Assembly: GCF_901827185.1 (NCBI RefSeq)
Contig: NZ_LR594673.1
Location: 124,001-188,000, forward strand
Source of the DNA: Variovorax sp. PBL-E5
GTDB lineage: Bacteria > Pseudomonadota > Gammaproteobacteria > Burkholderiales > Burkholderiaceae_C
Length of the DNA stretch: 64,000 nucleotides
Reading direction: 5' to 3'
Part shown: positions 41,349-50,440 of the stretch, piece after piece
Layout of the letters: each line of letters begins with the position of its first letter
How positions within the stretch are numbered: position 1 is the stretch's first letter
Position numbers and translations under genes: made by a program
Notes under the pieces: model-generated
Told to the model about the DNA's origin: nothing
Databases searched by the model: none
The model's input: only the letters and a program-made list of their open reading frames with translations

Positions 41349-42330
41349 GCACCCGCGGCAGGATCTCCTGCCAGTCGCCCACCAGCCCCACGTCGGCCAT
41401 CTCGAAGATCGGTGCATCGGGGTCGCTGTTCAGCGCAATGATCGACGACTCACTGGAGACGCCCGCCAGATGCTGCGGCGTGCCCGAGATACCGACCGCA
41501 ACGTAGGTGCGCGGCGCCACGAACTTGCCCGACTGGCCGACCTGGCGCGCGACCGGCAACCACCCGGCATCGACGGCCGGCAAGCTGCCGCCCACGGCGG
41601 CGTCGAGCTGCGCTGCCAGCCGGCCAAGCAGATCGAAGCCTTCGGGGCCGCGCATGCCGCGTCCTCCGCTGACCACCACCCGGGCGCCGACGAGCGCGCG
41701 CTGCGCATCGCCGCTGTCGACGGGCTGCGTCGCGAAGTCCGCGGGCAGCGCGCCGTCCAGCGTGATCGAACGGAGCTCGCCCGAGACTTGCATCGTCGGC
41801 AAGGCTTTCATGCGTTCGGGCCGAAGTGCAGCAAAGCAGGGCCATGTCGCCGATCGCAGCGCCGCGACCACGCGTCCGCCGAATACCGCCTTGCGTGCGA
41901 GCACGACGTTGGCCTCGACGCTCAGAGCCTGGCAGCGGCCCAAGGACACGCCGCCGCAACGCACCGCGAGGCAGGTGGCCAGCTCCACGCCCAACGGACC
42001 AGACGGCAGCAACACCAGCGCGCGGCTCGGCGCCGCAATGCCGATCCGATCCAGCGCCTGCATCGCAGCCTCGGCCCACACCGCAGCGGATGGATCGGCG
42101 CCGAGTCCTGGATGCGTGACATCCCACCAGGTCGACAGGCCCGCGAGCGCGGGCGTCGACGCAGGGCCGACGCCACGCAATCGCATCAACTCCACGCGCC
42201 CCTGCCATGGCTCGCTCAGCATTGACCGCGCTGCTGCGATCAGGGCTTCGCGTTGCCCATCTCCGTCGCCCGCGTCCCCACCCGCGAGCAGCACGACGAT
42301 GCGCAGCGACCCTGCTTCCATGTCACTCAT
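41311..42330 (-). CDS. etfA: Electron transfer flavoprotein alpha subunit
   Basis: 339-residue ETF alpha subunit; it carries FAD and passes electrons from acyl-CoA dehydrogenases to ETF-ubiquinone oxidoreductase. The C-terminal FAD domain is clear: VVSGGRGMRGPEGF near 222, VDAGWLPVARQVGQSGK near 257, YVAVGISGTPQHLAG near 281 and NSDPDAPIFEMADVGLVGD near 303. The N-terminal third is less conserved than in housekeeping EtfA. ATG 42330 overlaps the etfB stop (ATGA). It probably serves the acyl-CoA or amine dehydrogenases of this catabolic region. Confidence 0.92.
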   Translation of the reverse strand: MSDMEAGSLRIVVLLAGGDAGDGDGQREALIAAARSMLSEPWQGRVELMRLRGVGPASTPALAGLSTWWDVTHPGLGADPSAAVWAEAAMQALDRIGIAAPSRALVLLPSGPLGVELATCLAVRCGGVSLGRCQALSVEANVVLARKAVFGGRVVAALRSATWPCFAALRPERMKALPTMQVSGELRSITLDGALPADFATQPVDSGDAQRALVGARVVVSGGRGMRGPEGFDLLGRLAAQLDAAVGGSLPAVDAGWLPVARQVGQSGKFVAPRTYVAVGISGTPQHLAGVSSESSIIALNSDPDAPIFEMADVGLVGDWQEILPRVLMHLAARERDAG

Positions 42331-43088
42331 GCGGCCTCTCCCAGGCGCGACAGGATGCCGGCCAGTTCGTCCGCCTGCTGGTCGACCGTGCCGCCAAGAA
42401 AACGGCACGCCTTCTCGCGCGCGCCAACGGTGGCGGCCTCGATCGACGCCAGCGCGACGACCCCGGACGGCGCATCGGACAGCGCGGCCTCGAAGCGCAT
42501 CTTCCGCGTCGCCATCACGTTCTTGAGCAGCGGCTGCCGCAGACGGTTGTGCGAATCGTTCGTCACGCTGGCCAGCAAGGGCAGGGTGGCGTCCACGCGC
42601 TGCAAGGTCTCGCCACCCTGGCGCACGATGCGAAGGCCGGCGTCAACGCGCTGCATCGACAGCGCCAGGCTCACATGGGGCAACGCGAGCCACTGCGCGA
42701 GATGCGCCGGCACGCTGCCGTCGTCGTGATCGCCGAACTCGCGCCCGATGAGCAGCAGATCGGGCAACGCATCGATCGATGCGCGCAGCGCCGCCGCCAG
42801 CTCGGCCGTGCTCCACGGCGCAAGGGCCGCCGGATCGAGCCGCACCAGCGTGTCGATGCGAAAGCCGGCGACCTGGCGCGCCAGCGCCTCGCCGCCCACC
42901 ACGATCGCGCGCAACTGCATGTCTGGCGCGGCATCGCGCAGCTTGAGCGCCACTTCCAGCGCGGCCTCGTCGAAAGGCCCCAGCACCTGATGCTGCGCCT
43001 GATGCGCGCGCAGCGCATCCGCCGTCAGCGGACGCGGCAGCGGCCATTTGGGATCGGCGATTCCCGCCAGCAGCACGAGCGTATTCAT
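42327..43088 (-). CDS. etfB: Electron transfer flavoprotein beta subunit
   Basis: 253-residue ETF beta subunit, normal length. Family features: GPFDEAALEVALKLRD near 38, AIVVGGEALARQ near 62, LLLIGREFGDHDDGSVPAHLAQWL near 113 and the late LPLLASVTNDSHNRLRQPLLKNVMATRK region. Forms the heterodimer with EtfA encoded next. The start ATG 43088 lies 178 bases from a divergent LysR gene that probably regulates the pair, suggesting a substrate-specific rather than constitutive ETF. Confidence 0.9.
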   Translation of the reverse strand: MNTLVLLAGIADPKWPLPRPLTADALRAHQAQHQVLGPFDEAALEVALKLRDAAPDMQLRAIVVGGEALARQVAGFRIDTLVRLDPAALAPWSTAELAAALRASIDALPDLLLIGREFGDHDDGSVPAHLAQWLALPHVSLALSMQRVDAGLRIVRQGGETLQRVDATLPLLASVTNDSHNRLRQPLLKNVMATRKMRFEAALSDAPSGVVALASIEAATVGAREKACRFLGGTVDQQADELAGILSRLGEAA

Positions 43089-43266
43089 TGCATGGATTCC
43101 TTCGGCGGCCGATTCTCCGGAGCGGCCCGGCCCGGGCAAGCAGCGCCGTCCGAAAACACAATTTGGCATCCGGCCGCGCCTTCGATGCCGCGACGGGCGC
43201 GAAGGCGCGGCGAGCCCGTCGCTACAATCGCGCCCCGGGATCGGCACCGCTGATTCCTTCAACAGC

Positions 43267-44220
43267 GTGCAGGGGTTCGACATCGACAGGCTCTGGGCCA
43301 TGGAAGTTTTCGTCCGCGTCGCCGAATGCGGCAGCTTCTCGCGCGCGGCGGACTCGCTCAACCTGGCGAATGCCACGGTCACGACCTGCGTGCGCAATCT
43401 CGAACGCCATCTCGGCGTCACGCTGATTCATCGCGACACGCGGCGCCTGCGGCTCACCGAAGAAGGCCAGCTCTACCTGCCGCGTGCGCGCGAGCTGCTG
43501 CACTCCGTGGCGCAGACCGAGGAAGAAGTCCGCACCTCGATGGGCGAGCTGCGCGGTGCGCTGCACATCGAGATGCCGATCTCGATCGGCCACGCGCTGG
43601 TGTGCCCGGCGCTGCCGACCTTCGCGCAGCGCCATCCCGCCATCTCGACCGCGATCACGCTGACGAACCAGCCGCACCACATGATCGAGCGCGCAATCGA
43701 CATCGCGATCCGCATGGACTCGGTAGAAGACGCCGACCTGATCGCGCGTCCGATCTATGAAGCGCGCTACGTCGTCTGCTGCGCGCCGCGGCTGGCGGCC
43801 TCGCTGCCTGCCGACCCGGCGGCACTGGATCCGCACCGCTGTCTCGGCATCCTCGCCGAGGAACGCAGCCACGCCAATGGCTGGAAGCTCGAACGCGGCG
43901 AAGAGAAGGTCGAGATCAAGCCGCAGGGTCCCTTGCACTTCAACAGCAGCGACGCGCTGCTGATGGCCGCGCGCGCAGGTGTGGGCGCGGTGCACGTGCT
44001 CGACATCTTCGCCCACCGGTTGCTCGACGGCGGCGAGCTGGTGCGGCTCTATCCCGAATGGACCACCGCCGTGAAGACCTTCTACGCGGTGACGGCCAAG
44101 GCCCGCAGCAGTTCGGCAAAGGTGCGCGCCTTCACCGAATTCCTGGTCGAGGTGCTCGATTCGGAACGCCGGCCCAGCGCCACGCGCGCGGTCGCGGTGC
44201 GGGCGCTGGGCAAGCGCTGA
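43267..44220 (+). CDS. LysR-family transcriptional regulator (DmlR-like)
   Basis: 317 residues from GTG 43267; the alternative ATG 43300 would remove part of the first helix (DRLWAMEVFVRV). The winged helix occupies about residues 7-66 (SRAADSLNLANATVTTCVRNLERHLG), followed by a two-lobed effector domain. The N-terminal pattern DRL-x-AM-x-VFVRV is typical of the DmlR/AaeR group. Divergent from etfBA and convergent with the flavoprotein gene at 44237. It likely activates etfBA in response to a carboxylate. Confidence 0.88.
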   Translation: MQGFDIDRLWAMEVFVRVAECGSFSRAADSLNLANATVTTCVRNLERHLGVTLIHRDTRRLRLTEEGQLYLPRARELLHSVAQTEEEVRTSMGELRGALHIEMPISIGHALVCPALPTFAQRHPAISTAITLTNQPHHMIERAIDIAIRMDSVEDADLIARPIYEARYVVCCAPRLAASLPADPAALDPHRCLGILAEERSHANGWKLERGEEKVEIKPQGPLHFNSSDALLMAARAGVGAVHVLDIFAHRLLDGGELVRLYPEWTTAVKTFYAVTAKARSSSAKVRAFTEFLVEVLDSERRPSATRAVAVRALGKR

Positions 44221-44236
44221 TCCGACCCGTCGCTGC

Positions 44237-45634
44237 TCAGGCGGCGGCTTGCGTCTCGGCCTTCAAGGCCTCGCGGGCGGCAAGACGTCCGAAGACCGCC
44301 GCCTTGCCGAGCGCCGAGCCGGTCATGTAGGCGCCGCCGTGAAAGCCGCCGACGACTTCGCCCGCGGCCAGCAAGCCGGCGATGGGGTCGCCGAAGACGT
44401 CGATCACCCGCATGCCCGCATCGATGCGCAATCCGCAGTAGGTGCCGAAGACGGCCGCCGTCGACGGATAGGCATAGAAGGGCGCGGTCTCGATGCGCAG
44501 CAGGCGGCCGTGGTTGTGCACCAGCGCCTTGCGCCCGAACACCGCGTCTTCGCCGGCATCGGCCGCCAGGTTGTAGGCATCGACGGTCGCGCGCAGCGTC
44601 TCGTAGGGCACCTCGATCTGCTGCGCCAGCGCCTGCAGGCTGTCGGCCTTCACCATCAGGCCCTCTTCCATGCGCCGGCCGAAGTCGAGGATGCGCACCC
44701 GGTCGTCGCCGCTGTCGAAGATCGGCTGGTCGAAGACCTGGAACGCGCTGTGGTACGACTGGCCCATCACCGCATCGCCCAGCAGCTTGTACGAGAGCGA
44801 CTCGTCGACGAAGCGCCGGCCTTCCTGGTTGACCGCGATCGCGCCCTTGTAGACCGCCAGGCAGCTGTGGTTGTTGAGCGTGTCGACCGGATGCTTGCCG
44901 AAGGTTCCCTTGATGTAGGCCATGTCGCGCACGTCGGCGCCGAGCTTCCATCCCATCAGCAGGCCGTCGCCGACGTTGCCTTCGCCACCAACGAACACCG
45001 CCTCCGCGTAGTGCGGCGCGAAGCGGTTCACCAGCTCGGCATTGCGGCAGAAGCCGCCGCTGGCCAGCACCACGCCGTCGCGCGCGAGGATCTCGAATGC
45101 CTGGCCGCTCGCATCCACCGCCGTCGCGCCGCGCACCGGCGCGCGCTCGTCGCTGCGCAGCAATCGCTTCGCGGCGGTCGACATCATCACGCTGACGCGG
45201 CCCGTGGCCTTGCACTTCTCGGCCAGTGTGCGCACCATGTCCGCCGGATCGACCGTGTGCACGCGCGGCACCGACTGCCCCGACGAAGCCTCGATCACCG
45301 GACTGAATTCGACGCCGTGGCCCCGCAGCCAGTGGTAGGTGTCCAGCTGGTGGGCGACATACACCTCGACCAGCGAGGCGTCGTTCTGCGACTGCCCGAC
45401 CTCGATCAGGTCGCGCCTCAGCAGTTCGTCGGAGTCCTCGATGTCGTTGCGCTGCTGCAGGTCCGTGCCGGCAAAGGCGAGGCAGCCGCCGCTCATGGCC
45501 GAGGAGCCGCCGGTCGTGGCCGTCTTCTCGATGAGCAGCACCTCGGCGCCATCCTCGGCCGCCTGCAGCGCGCAGGCGAAGCCGGCGAGGCCGCCGCCGA
45601 TCACCAGCAGCTGTGTCTGCACCGTCTTCGTCAT
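44237..45634 (-). CDS. Fumarate-reductase/succinate-dehydrogenase-like flavoprotein 1
   Basis: 465-residue FAD-dependent oxidoreductase of the fumarate reductase/KsdD/TcuA superfamily. The FAD motif GGGLAGF lies at residues 12-18, the TTGGSSAMSGGCLAFAG loop near 40, and a C-terminal AAGEVVGGFHGGAYMTGSALGKAAVFGR binds the FAD pyrophosphate. No signal peptide or heme motif, so it is cytoplasmic and single-subunit. It probably introduces or removes a double bond next to a carboxylate or ketone. ATG 45634 overlaps the stop of the racemase-fold gene (ATGA). One of three related flavoproteins within 8 kb. Confidence 0.87.
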   Translation of the reverse strand: MTKTVQTQLLVIGGGLAGFACALQAAEDGAEVLLIEKTATTGGSSAMSGGCLAFAGTDLQQRNDIEDSDELLRRDLIEVGQSQNDASLVEVYVAHQLDTYHWLRGHGVEFSPVIEASSGQSVPRVHTVDPADMVRTLAEKCKATGRVSVMMSTAAKRLLRSDERAPVRGATAVDASGQAFEILARDGVVLASGGFCRNAELVNRFAPHYAEAVFVGGEGNVGDGLLMGWKLGADVRDMAYIKGTFGKHPVDTLNNHSCLAVYKGAIAVNQEGRRFVDESLSYKLLGDAVMGQSYHSAFQVFDQPIFDSGDDRVRILDFGRRMEEGLMVKADSLQALAQQIEVPYETLRATVDAYNLAADAGEDAVFGRKALVHNHGRLLRIETAPFYAYPSTAAVFGTYCGLRIDAGMRVIDVFGDPIAGLLAAGEVVGGFHGGAYMTGSALGKAAVFGRLAAREALKAETQAAA

Positions 45635-46449
45635 GACGCCGCGGCCGCGGTCTGCGAGCGGCCGTAGAAATCCAGCAGCTCGAGCACGCGTTCGCGCGGC
45701 GGCGGCTCGTTGTAGTAGCCGTTCTGGCAGCGCTCGACGCCGCTCTGGCGCTGGAGGTCGACCAGCATCTCCGCATGCTTGATCCAGCACGACAGCGAAT
45801 CGAGCACCGGCACGCCGTCCACGCTGGAAACGCCCTGGCTCGCCAGCAGCACGCACAGCGGCGCCTCGCCCGGAATGATCACCTCGGCGCCGCGCGCGAT
45901 CTGCGCCCGCGCCGCGGTGCGGAAGCGCTCGATCAGCGGCGCCGGCTCCGAGAAGCCGCGCAGCACATCGTTGAAGACGAAGCCGACATCGGAGACGCCG
46001 GCCAGCCGTTCCGACAGGCCGTAGCGCTTGGCGTTCTCCGCGATCAGCGGCGTCATCTGGCTGATGAACATCACCACGGCGAAGCGCGCGCCCAGCAGGC
46101 AGGAGGTCAGCATCGCCGACTCGCCGTAGCCGACGACGGGGATGCCGAGCAGCGAGCGAATCTCGCGCAACGCGGGATCGGGCAGCGTGCTGATCGCATA
46201 GGCGTCGAAGCCTTCCTGCTCGGCCGCGATGCCGGCCTGCATGAACTGCGTCGCATGCAGGTGCTGGACCGCGGCATAGCGGATGTCGGTGCCCGGGTAG
46301 TTGGTCGGGTAGGTGCCGGCACGCATGCCGTGCATGACGATCTCGGTATCGGGGCGCGCGACCCGCTGGAAGTGGGTCTTCAGCGCCGCGTCGTAGGCGC
46401 CGAGGTCCGACAGGACCGTGAAGCTCTGATGCCAGATGCGAATACTCAT
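45631..46449 (-). CDS. Asp/Glu/hydantoin racemase-fold protein 1
   Basis: 272-residue member of the Asp/Glu racemase superfamily (also maleate isomerase and arylmalonate decarboxylase). The first catalytic Cys is present, C117 (GESAMLTSCLLG). At the second position, usually Cys in a GC pair, there is Glu (IIPGEAPLC, E195). Loss of one of the paired cysteines fits a decarboxylase or lyase better than a two-base racemase; this is inference. The N-terminus SIRIWHQSF is shared with the paralogue at 55405. First or second in the operon leading to flavoprotein 1. Confidence 0.82.
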   Translation of the reverse strand: MSIRIWHQSFTVLSDLGAYDAALKTHFQRVARPDTEIVMHGMRAGTYPTNYPGTDIRYAAVQHLHATQFMQAGIAAEQEGFDAYAISTLPDPALREIRSLLGIPVVGYGESAMLTSCLLGARFAVVMFISQMTPLIAENAKRYGLSERLAGVSDVGFVFNDVLRGFSEPAPLIERFRTAARAQIARGAEVIIPGEAPLCVLLASQGVSSVDGVPVLDSLSCWIKHAEMLVDLQRQSGVERCQNGYYNEPPPRERVLELLDFYGRSQTAAAAS

Positions 46450-46468
46450 GGTGCGCTCGCTCGAAGAT

Positions 46469-47050
46469 TCAGGACTTGAAGTCCACGGTGCCGGAATTCA
46501 CGACGCGGCAGAAGCGCGCGATGCTGCCCATCGAGTTGCGGTGCTCCTCCTCGGAGTGCGCGCAGCAGCCGTCCTCGATCACGACGACATCGAAGTCGCG
46601 GTCGTGGGCGTCGCGCACCGTGGCCTGCACCACCGCCTGCGTCGACACGCCGGAGCAGTAGATGCGCTCGATGCCGGCCGCGCGCAGCTGTGCCATCAAC
46701 GTGGTCGAGTAGAAAGGGCTCACGCGATGCTTGACCACCTGCACGTCGCCCGGCTGCTCCGCCAGGTCCGGATGGATCTCGGTGCCCCAGGTGCCGAGCT
46801 TGTAGATGCCGGCCTTGGCCGCTGCACCGAACACCGGCGAACTCTTCGGGCACTCGTGGTAGTCGGCGGAGAAGCCGACGCGCACGAAGCCGACCGCGAT
46901 ACCGGCATCGCGCGCCTTCCTGAGCGCGGCGGCGGTGTTCGCCACCACCTGGCGCGCACGCACCTGCTCGCCCATGGGCGATTTCCCGTTCGGACCGTCC
47001 GCGTGGACGAGGTCGTTTTGCATGTCGAGCACGAGGTAGATTGATTTCAT
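46469..47050 (-). CDS. Isochorismatase-fold hydrolase lacking the usual nucleophilic Cys
   Basis: 193-residue cysteine-hydrolase/isochorismatase-fold protein. The Asp (D9, LVLDMQND) and Lys (K107, VVKHRVSPFYST) of the triad are in place. The expected Cys in the GV-x-T-x2-CV block is V140 (GVSTQAVVQAT). It could use a non-thiol mechanism, as true isochorismatases do, or have lost hydrolase activity. ATG 47050. It lies 19 bases before the racemase-fold gene on the same strand, so the two are probably co-expressed. Confidence 0.82.
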   Translation of the reverse strand: MKSIYLVLDMQNDLVHADGPNGKSPMGEQVRARQVVANTAAALRKARDAGIAVGFVRVGFSADYHECPKSSPVFGAAAKAGIYKLGTWGTEIHPDLAEQPGDVQVVKHRVSPFYSTTLMAQLRAAGIERIYCSGVSTQAVVQATVRDAHDRDFDVVVIEDGCCAHSEEEHRNSMGSIARFCRVVNSGTVDFKS

Positions 47051-47090
47051 GAGAACTGATTTGCCGTTGGAAGAAAAAGAGAGACTGCGC

Positions 47091-47864
47091 TCAATCGCAG
47101 AACATGCCGCCGTTGACGTCGAGCACCTCGCCGGTGATGAAGCCCGCATCGCGCGCGCCGAGAAACAGCGCGGCGCGAACGATGTCCCGCGCCGTGCCCA
47201 TGCGGCCGACCGGGATCAGCGATCGGAGCTGCGCCGGAAAATCGGTGGTCATCGGCGTCGCGATCGGCCCCGGCGCGATCGCATTGACCGTGATGCCGTG
47301 CGCCGCGAGTTCCTTGGCGAGAAAGCCGGTCATCACGTGCACGCCGGCCTTCGAGACGCCATAGGCCACGTTGCCCGCGCGCTGCTGTTCGGCCACGTCG
47401 ATCCAGGGGCGCGCGTTGCCGGCGTTCTTGCCGACCACCGAACCGATGTTGAGGATGCGGCCGAACTTCAGCCGCTTCATGCCGGGGATCACCGCCTGGC
47501 AGGCGAGGAAGCTGCCTTTCAGGTTGATGTCGATGACGCGGTCCCACTCGGCCTCGGCCAGGGTTTCCGCATCGCCGAAGGAGACCACGCCGGCGACGTT
47601 GACCAGCAGGTCGACCGGCGCCAGCCGCTGCGCGATGCGCTGCACCAGGCCGTCGATGGCCTGCCGGTCCGTGACGTCGAGCCGCACGGCCTGCACGGCG
47701 AGCGATGCGGCATCGGCCTCTTGCCACGACCCCGCGGCCGCACCGTCGGCCGTGACCACCGTGGCGCCCTCGGCGCGCAACGCGGCCGCCACGGCGCTGC
47801 CGATGACGCCATTGCCGCCGGTGATCAGCGCGACGCGGCCGACGAAATCCTGCGCGCCGCTCAT
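47091..47864 (-). CDS. Short-chain dehydrogenase/reductase
   Basis: 257-residue classical SDR: cofactor loop TGGNGVIGSA at residues 15-24, NVAG near 88, catalytic Ser in NIGSVVGKN, and YGVSK Tyr-Lys near 168. The C-terminal FITGEVLDVNGGMFCD is typical. ATG 47864 overlaps the stop of flavoprotein 2 by four bases (ATGA), so the oxidation steps are coupled. A 30-residue insertion before the Tyr motif (RPWIDVAEQQRAGN) distinguishes it from simple FabG-like SDRs. Substrate unknown, probably a hydroxy acid of this pathway. Confidence 0.88.
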   Translation of the reverse strand: MSGAQDFVGRVALITGGNGVIGSAVAAALRAEGATVVTADGAAAGSWQEADAASLAVQAVRLDVTDRQAIDGLVQRIAQRLAPVDLLVNVAGVVSFGDAETLAEAEWDRVIDINLKGSFLACQAVIPGMKRLKFGRILNIGSVVGKNAGNARPWIDVAEQQRAGNVAYGVSKAGVHVMTGFLAKELAAHGITVNAIAPGPIATPMTTDFPAQLRSLIPVGRMGTARDIVRAALFLGARDAGFITGEVLDVNGGMFCD

Positions 47865-49333
47865 CGGGCCCCCGCGCGACGACCGGCCGACAGCGTGCCC
47901 GCGATGCGGCCGAAGACCAGACCCTTGAGCACCGAGGTCGCGCCGGTGTAGTTGCCGTAGTAGAGCCCCGCGGTTTCGCCTGCCGCATAGAGCCCGGGAA
48001 TCGCATCGCCGTCGCCATTGACCACGCGGGCCGATTCATCGACCTTCAATCCGCCGAAGGTAAACACATTGGCCGAGATGATCGGATAGGCATGGAAGGG
48101 CGCCTCGTCCAGCGCCACGGCCCAGTTGGACTTGGGCGGCGACAGACCGCGCGTGGCGAGGCCGTCGAGTTCGAGCGGACGCGACGTGCCGGGCACGCAG
48201 GCCTGGTTGTAGCGCTCGATGGTGGCCGCCAGCCGCTCGGCCGGCACGCCGATCTTCGCGGCCAGCGCATCCAGGCTGTCGGCCACCACCGGCGGCTGGT
48301 CGGTGCGGATGCCGAGCCGGTAATTCGGAATGCGCTGGTGCTTCGCATCGAGCACCACCCAGGCCGTGCCTTCGCGCTGTTCGTAAATGCGGCGCGTCAC
48401 GCGCTCGTAGTGCGCGTCGACCGTGCCTGGCGCTTCGTCGGTGAAGCGTTCGCCATCCAGGTTGACGAGCACGCCATAGGGAAAGATGAAGATCGACGGC
48501 TCGGCGACGCCGGAGCGCGGATCCACCGGCTCCGCGTGGTAGCTGCCGAAATCGCCGCAGGCCGCAGCGCCGATGTCCAGCGCCATGCGGATGCCTTCGC
48601 CGCGGTTGTAGTAGCCGCCCTTGCAGACCGGCCGCAGATGGACCGAGCGCGGTCCGATGTAGCGGGTCATCATCTCGGCATTGCCTTCGAAGCCGCCGCA
48701 GGCCAGCACCACCTCGCCGCGCAGCACGAAGCGCGCGTTGCCGCGGCCCGTGACCTTCAGGCCGGTGACGCTGCCGTCGTCGGCCTGCACCAGCGCCGAG
48801 GCCGTGGTCTCGTAGAAGAAGTCGACACCCAGCGATTCGGCGCGCGCCGCCAGCGCCTCGACCAGCGCCCGGCCGCCGCCCACCGGCAAGAGCCGCGGCT
48901 GCGCCTTGGTGAGGAACTGGGTCGGCAGGAAGTCGAAGCGCACGCCCATCTGTTCGAGCCACGCGATCGTGTCGCCGGCGCTGCCGGCCAGCCGTTCGAT
49001 GACGTTGGGGTCGGCGATGCTGAGCGCGCGCACGAGGGCAGGGCGGTGCGCGACCTCGGTCGCGGCTTCGGCGACGAGCTCGGGGTCGACGCTGCCCGAG
49101 CCGTTTTCCGCCAGGTGCGTCTCGAAGTCGTCGCTGACCTCGGTGTGGCTCTTCATGCGCAGGTAGGCCTCGGTGTAGCGGCTCTGGCCGCCGCGCTCCT
49201 CGCGCGTCGCGCGCTCGATCACCGCGACCCGCGCACCAGCCTGCGCCGCCGCCACTGCCGCCGAAAGACCTGCCGCACCGCAGCCGGCCACCACCACATC
49301 GAATTCCTTGTCGTTCACGCGCATCGTCTCCAT
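47861..49333 (-). CDS. TcuA-like FAD-dependent dehydrogenase (flavoprotein 2)
   Basis: 490-residue flavoprotein resembling tricarballylate dehydrogenase TcuA. FAD motif VVVAGCGAAGLSAAVAAA near 13-30, substrate-loop motif REERGGQSRYTEAYLRMK near 45 (TcuA-type RGGNS-x-T), and the C-terminal AAGETAGLYYGNYTGATSVLKGLVFGR. TcuA oxidises tricarballylate to cis-aconitate. ATG 49333 (METMRV) or the Met three codons on. Divergent from a Bug receptor gene whose own partner is flavoprotein 3. Specific substrate not assignable. Confidence 0.85.
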   Translation of the reverse strand: METMRVNDKEFDVVVAGCGAAGLSAAVAAAQAGARVAVIERATREERGGQSRYTEAYLRMKSHTEVSDDFETHLAENGSGSVDPELVAEAATEVAHRPALVRALSIADPNVIERLAGSAGDTIAWLEQMGVRFDFLPTQFLTKAQPRLLPVGGGRALVEALAARAESLGVDFFYETTASALVQADDGSVTGLKVTGRGNARFVLRGEVVLACGGFEGNAEMMTRYIGPRSVHLRPVCKGGYYNRGEGIRMALDIGAAACGDFGSYHAEPVDPRSGVAEPSIFIFPYGVLVNLDGERFTDEAPGTVDAHYERVTRRIYEQREGTAWVVLDAKHQRIPNYRLGIRTDQPPVVADSLDALAAKIGVPAERLAATIERYNQACVPGTSRPLELDGLATRGLSPPKSNWAVALDEAPFHAYPIISANVFTFGGLKVDESARVVNGDGDAIPGLYAAGETAGLYYGNYTGATSVLKGLVFGRIAGTLSAGRRAGAR

Positions 49334-49471
49334 CAGGTCCGACGATCATTTCCCAACTTTGGCGATCCCGGCGTCGAAGAAACTGAATTGATATTTTGGC
49401 TTCGGCGAATGGGCGCGCGGCGCATGGCATCCAGAATCGTCGAGCTTCATATCGACCCCGAGGAGACACCC

Positions 49472-50440
49472 ATGATTTCGATCCGCCGGCACATGCTGGC
49501 CGCGGGCCTGCTGGCGCTGATCGCCGGCGCGGCCGGCGCGCAAGCCGCCGACTACCCGTCCAAACCCGTGCGCATCGTCGTGCCCTTCGCGGCAGCGGGC
49601 AGCACCGATCTGCTGGCACGCGTGCTGGCGCGTGCGCTGTCCACCGAGCTCGGCCAGAACTTCCTGATCGACAACCGGCCCGGCGCCAGCGGCAACATCG
49701 GCGCCGACATCGTCGCCAAGGCCGCGCCCGACGGCTACACGCTGCTCTACACCTCGACCAACCTCACGGCCAATCCCGCGCTGATGCCGGTGCCCTACGA
49801 CGTGGTGCGCGATTTCACGCCGATCAGCCGCGTCGCCTTCCTGCCGCTGGCGCTGTTCAAGTCGCCGACGGTGCACACCCAATCGGTGGCCGAACTGGTG
49901 ACGCTGATCAAGGCCCATCCCGGTACCTTCAACTTCTCGTCGAGCGGCAAGGGCGGCGCGCCGCACCTGGCGGGCGAGCTGTTCCGCATGAGCTCCAAGC
50001 TCGACATGGTGCACGTGCCATACAACGGCGCCGGCCCGGCGCTCAACGACGTGGCGGCCGGCACAGTGCAGCTGACCTTCACCACCTACACCTCGGCCCA
50101 GGCATTGATGGCCGCGAAGAAGGTGGATGTGGTGGCGGTCGCCAACCGCACCCGGCTGGCCGTGATGCCCGACGTGCCGACCTTCGAGGAGGCCGGGATC
50201 AAGGGCATGGAGATCGGCACCATGAACGGCCTGCTCGCGCCGGCCCACACGCCGCCGGCCGTGGTGGCGAAGATCTATGCGGCACTGACCAAGGCCGGGC
50301 AGAGCCCCGAGTTCCGCAAGCAGTTCATCGACCAGGGCGGCGAAGTGATGCTGGAGAACCCCGCGCAATTCACCACCTACATCCGCGACGACCTCGAGCG
50401 CTGGAAGACGCTGATTCCGAAGATCGGCGGGCTGCAATGA
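49472..50440 (+). CDS. Bug/TctC-family periplasmic solute receptor
   Basis: 322-residue receptor with a signal peptide (residues 1-25; cleavage after AQA), then DYPSKPVRIVVPFAAAGSTDLLARV and GASGNIGADIVAKAAPDGYTLLY, both diagnostic. ATG 49472 follows GAGGAG. The stop overlaps the start of flavoprotein 3 (ATGA at 50437), tying a periplasmic carboxylate receptor to a TcuA-like dehydrogenase, as in tricarballylate and citrate utilisation systems. No TctAB membrane genes are nearby. Confidence 0.93.
   Translation: MISIRRHMLAAGLLALIAGAAGAQAADYPSKPVRIVVPFAAAGSTDLLARVLARALSTELGQNFLIDNRPGASGNIGADIVAKAAPDGYTLLYTSTNLTANPALMPVPYDVVRDFTPISRVAFLPLALFKSPTVHTQSVAELVTLIKAHPGTFNFSSSGKGGAPHLAGELFRMSSKLDMVHVPYNGAGPALNDVAAGTVQLTFTTYTSAQALMAAKKVDVVAVANRTRLAVMPDVPTFEEAGIKGMEIGTMNGLLAPAHTPPAVVAKIYAALTKAGQSPEFRKQFIDQGGEVMLENPAQFTTYIRDDLERWKTLIPKIGGLQ

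Noticed and set aside
48092..50440. 782-codon plus-strand frame extending upstream of the Bug receptor at 49472
   Set aside because: The first 450 codons are antisense to a TcuA-like gene. The real protein starts at ATG 49472 with a ribosome site and a signal peptide.
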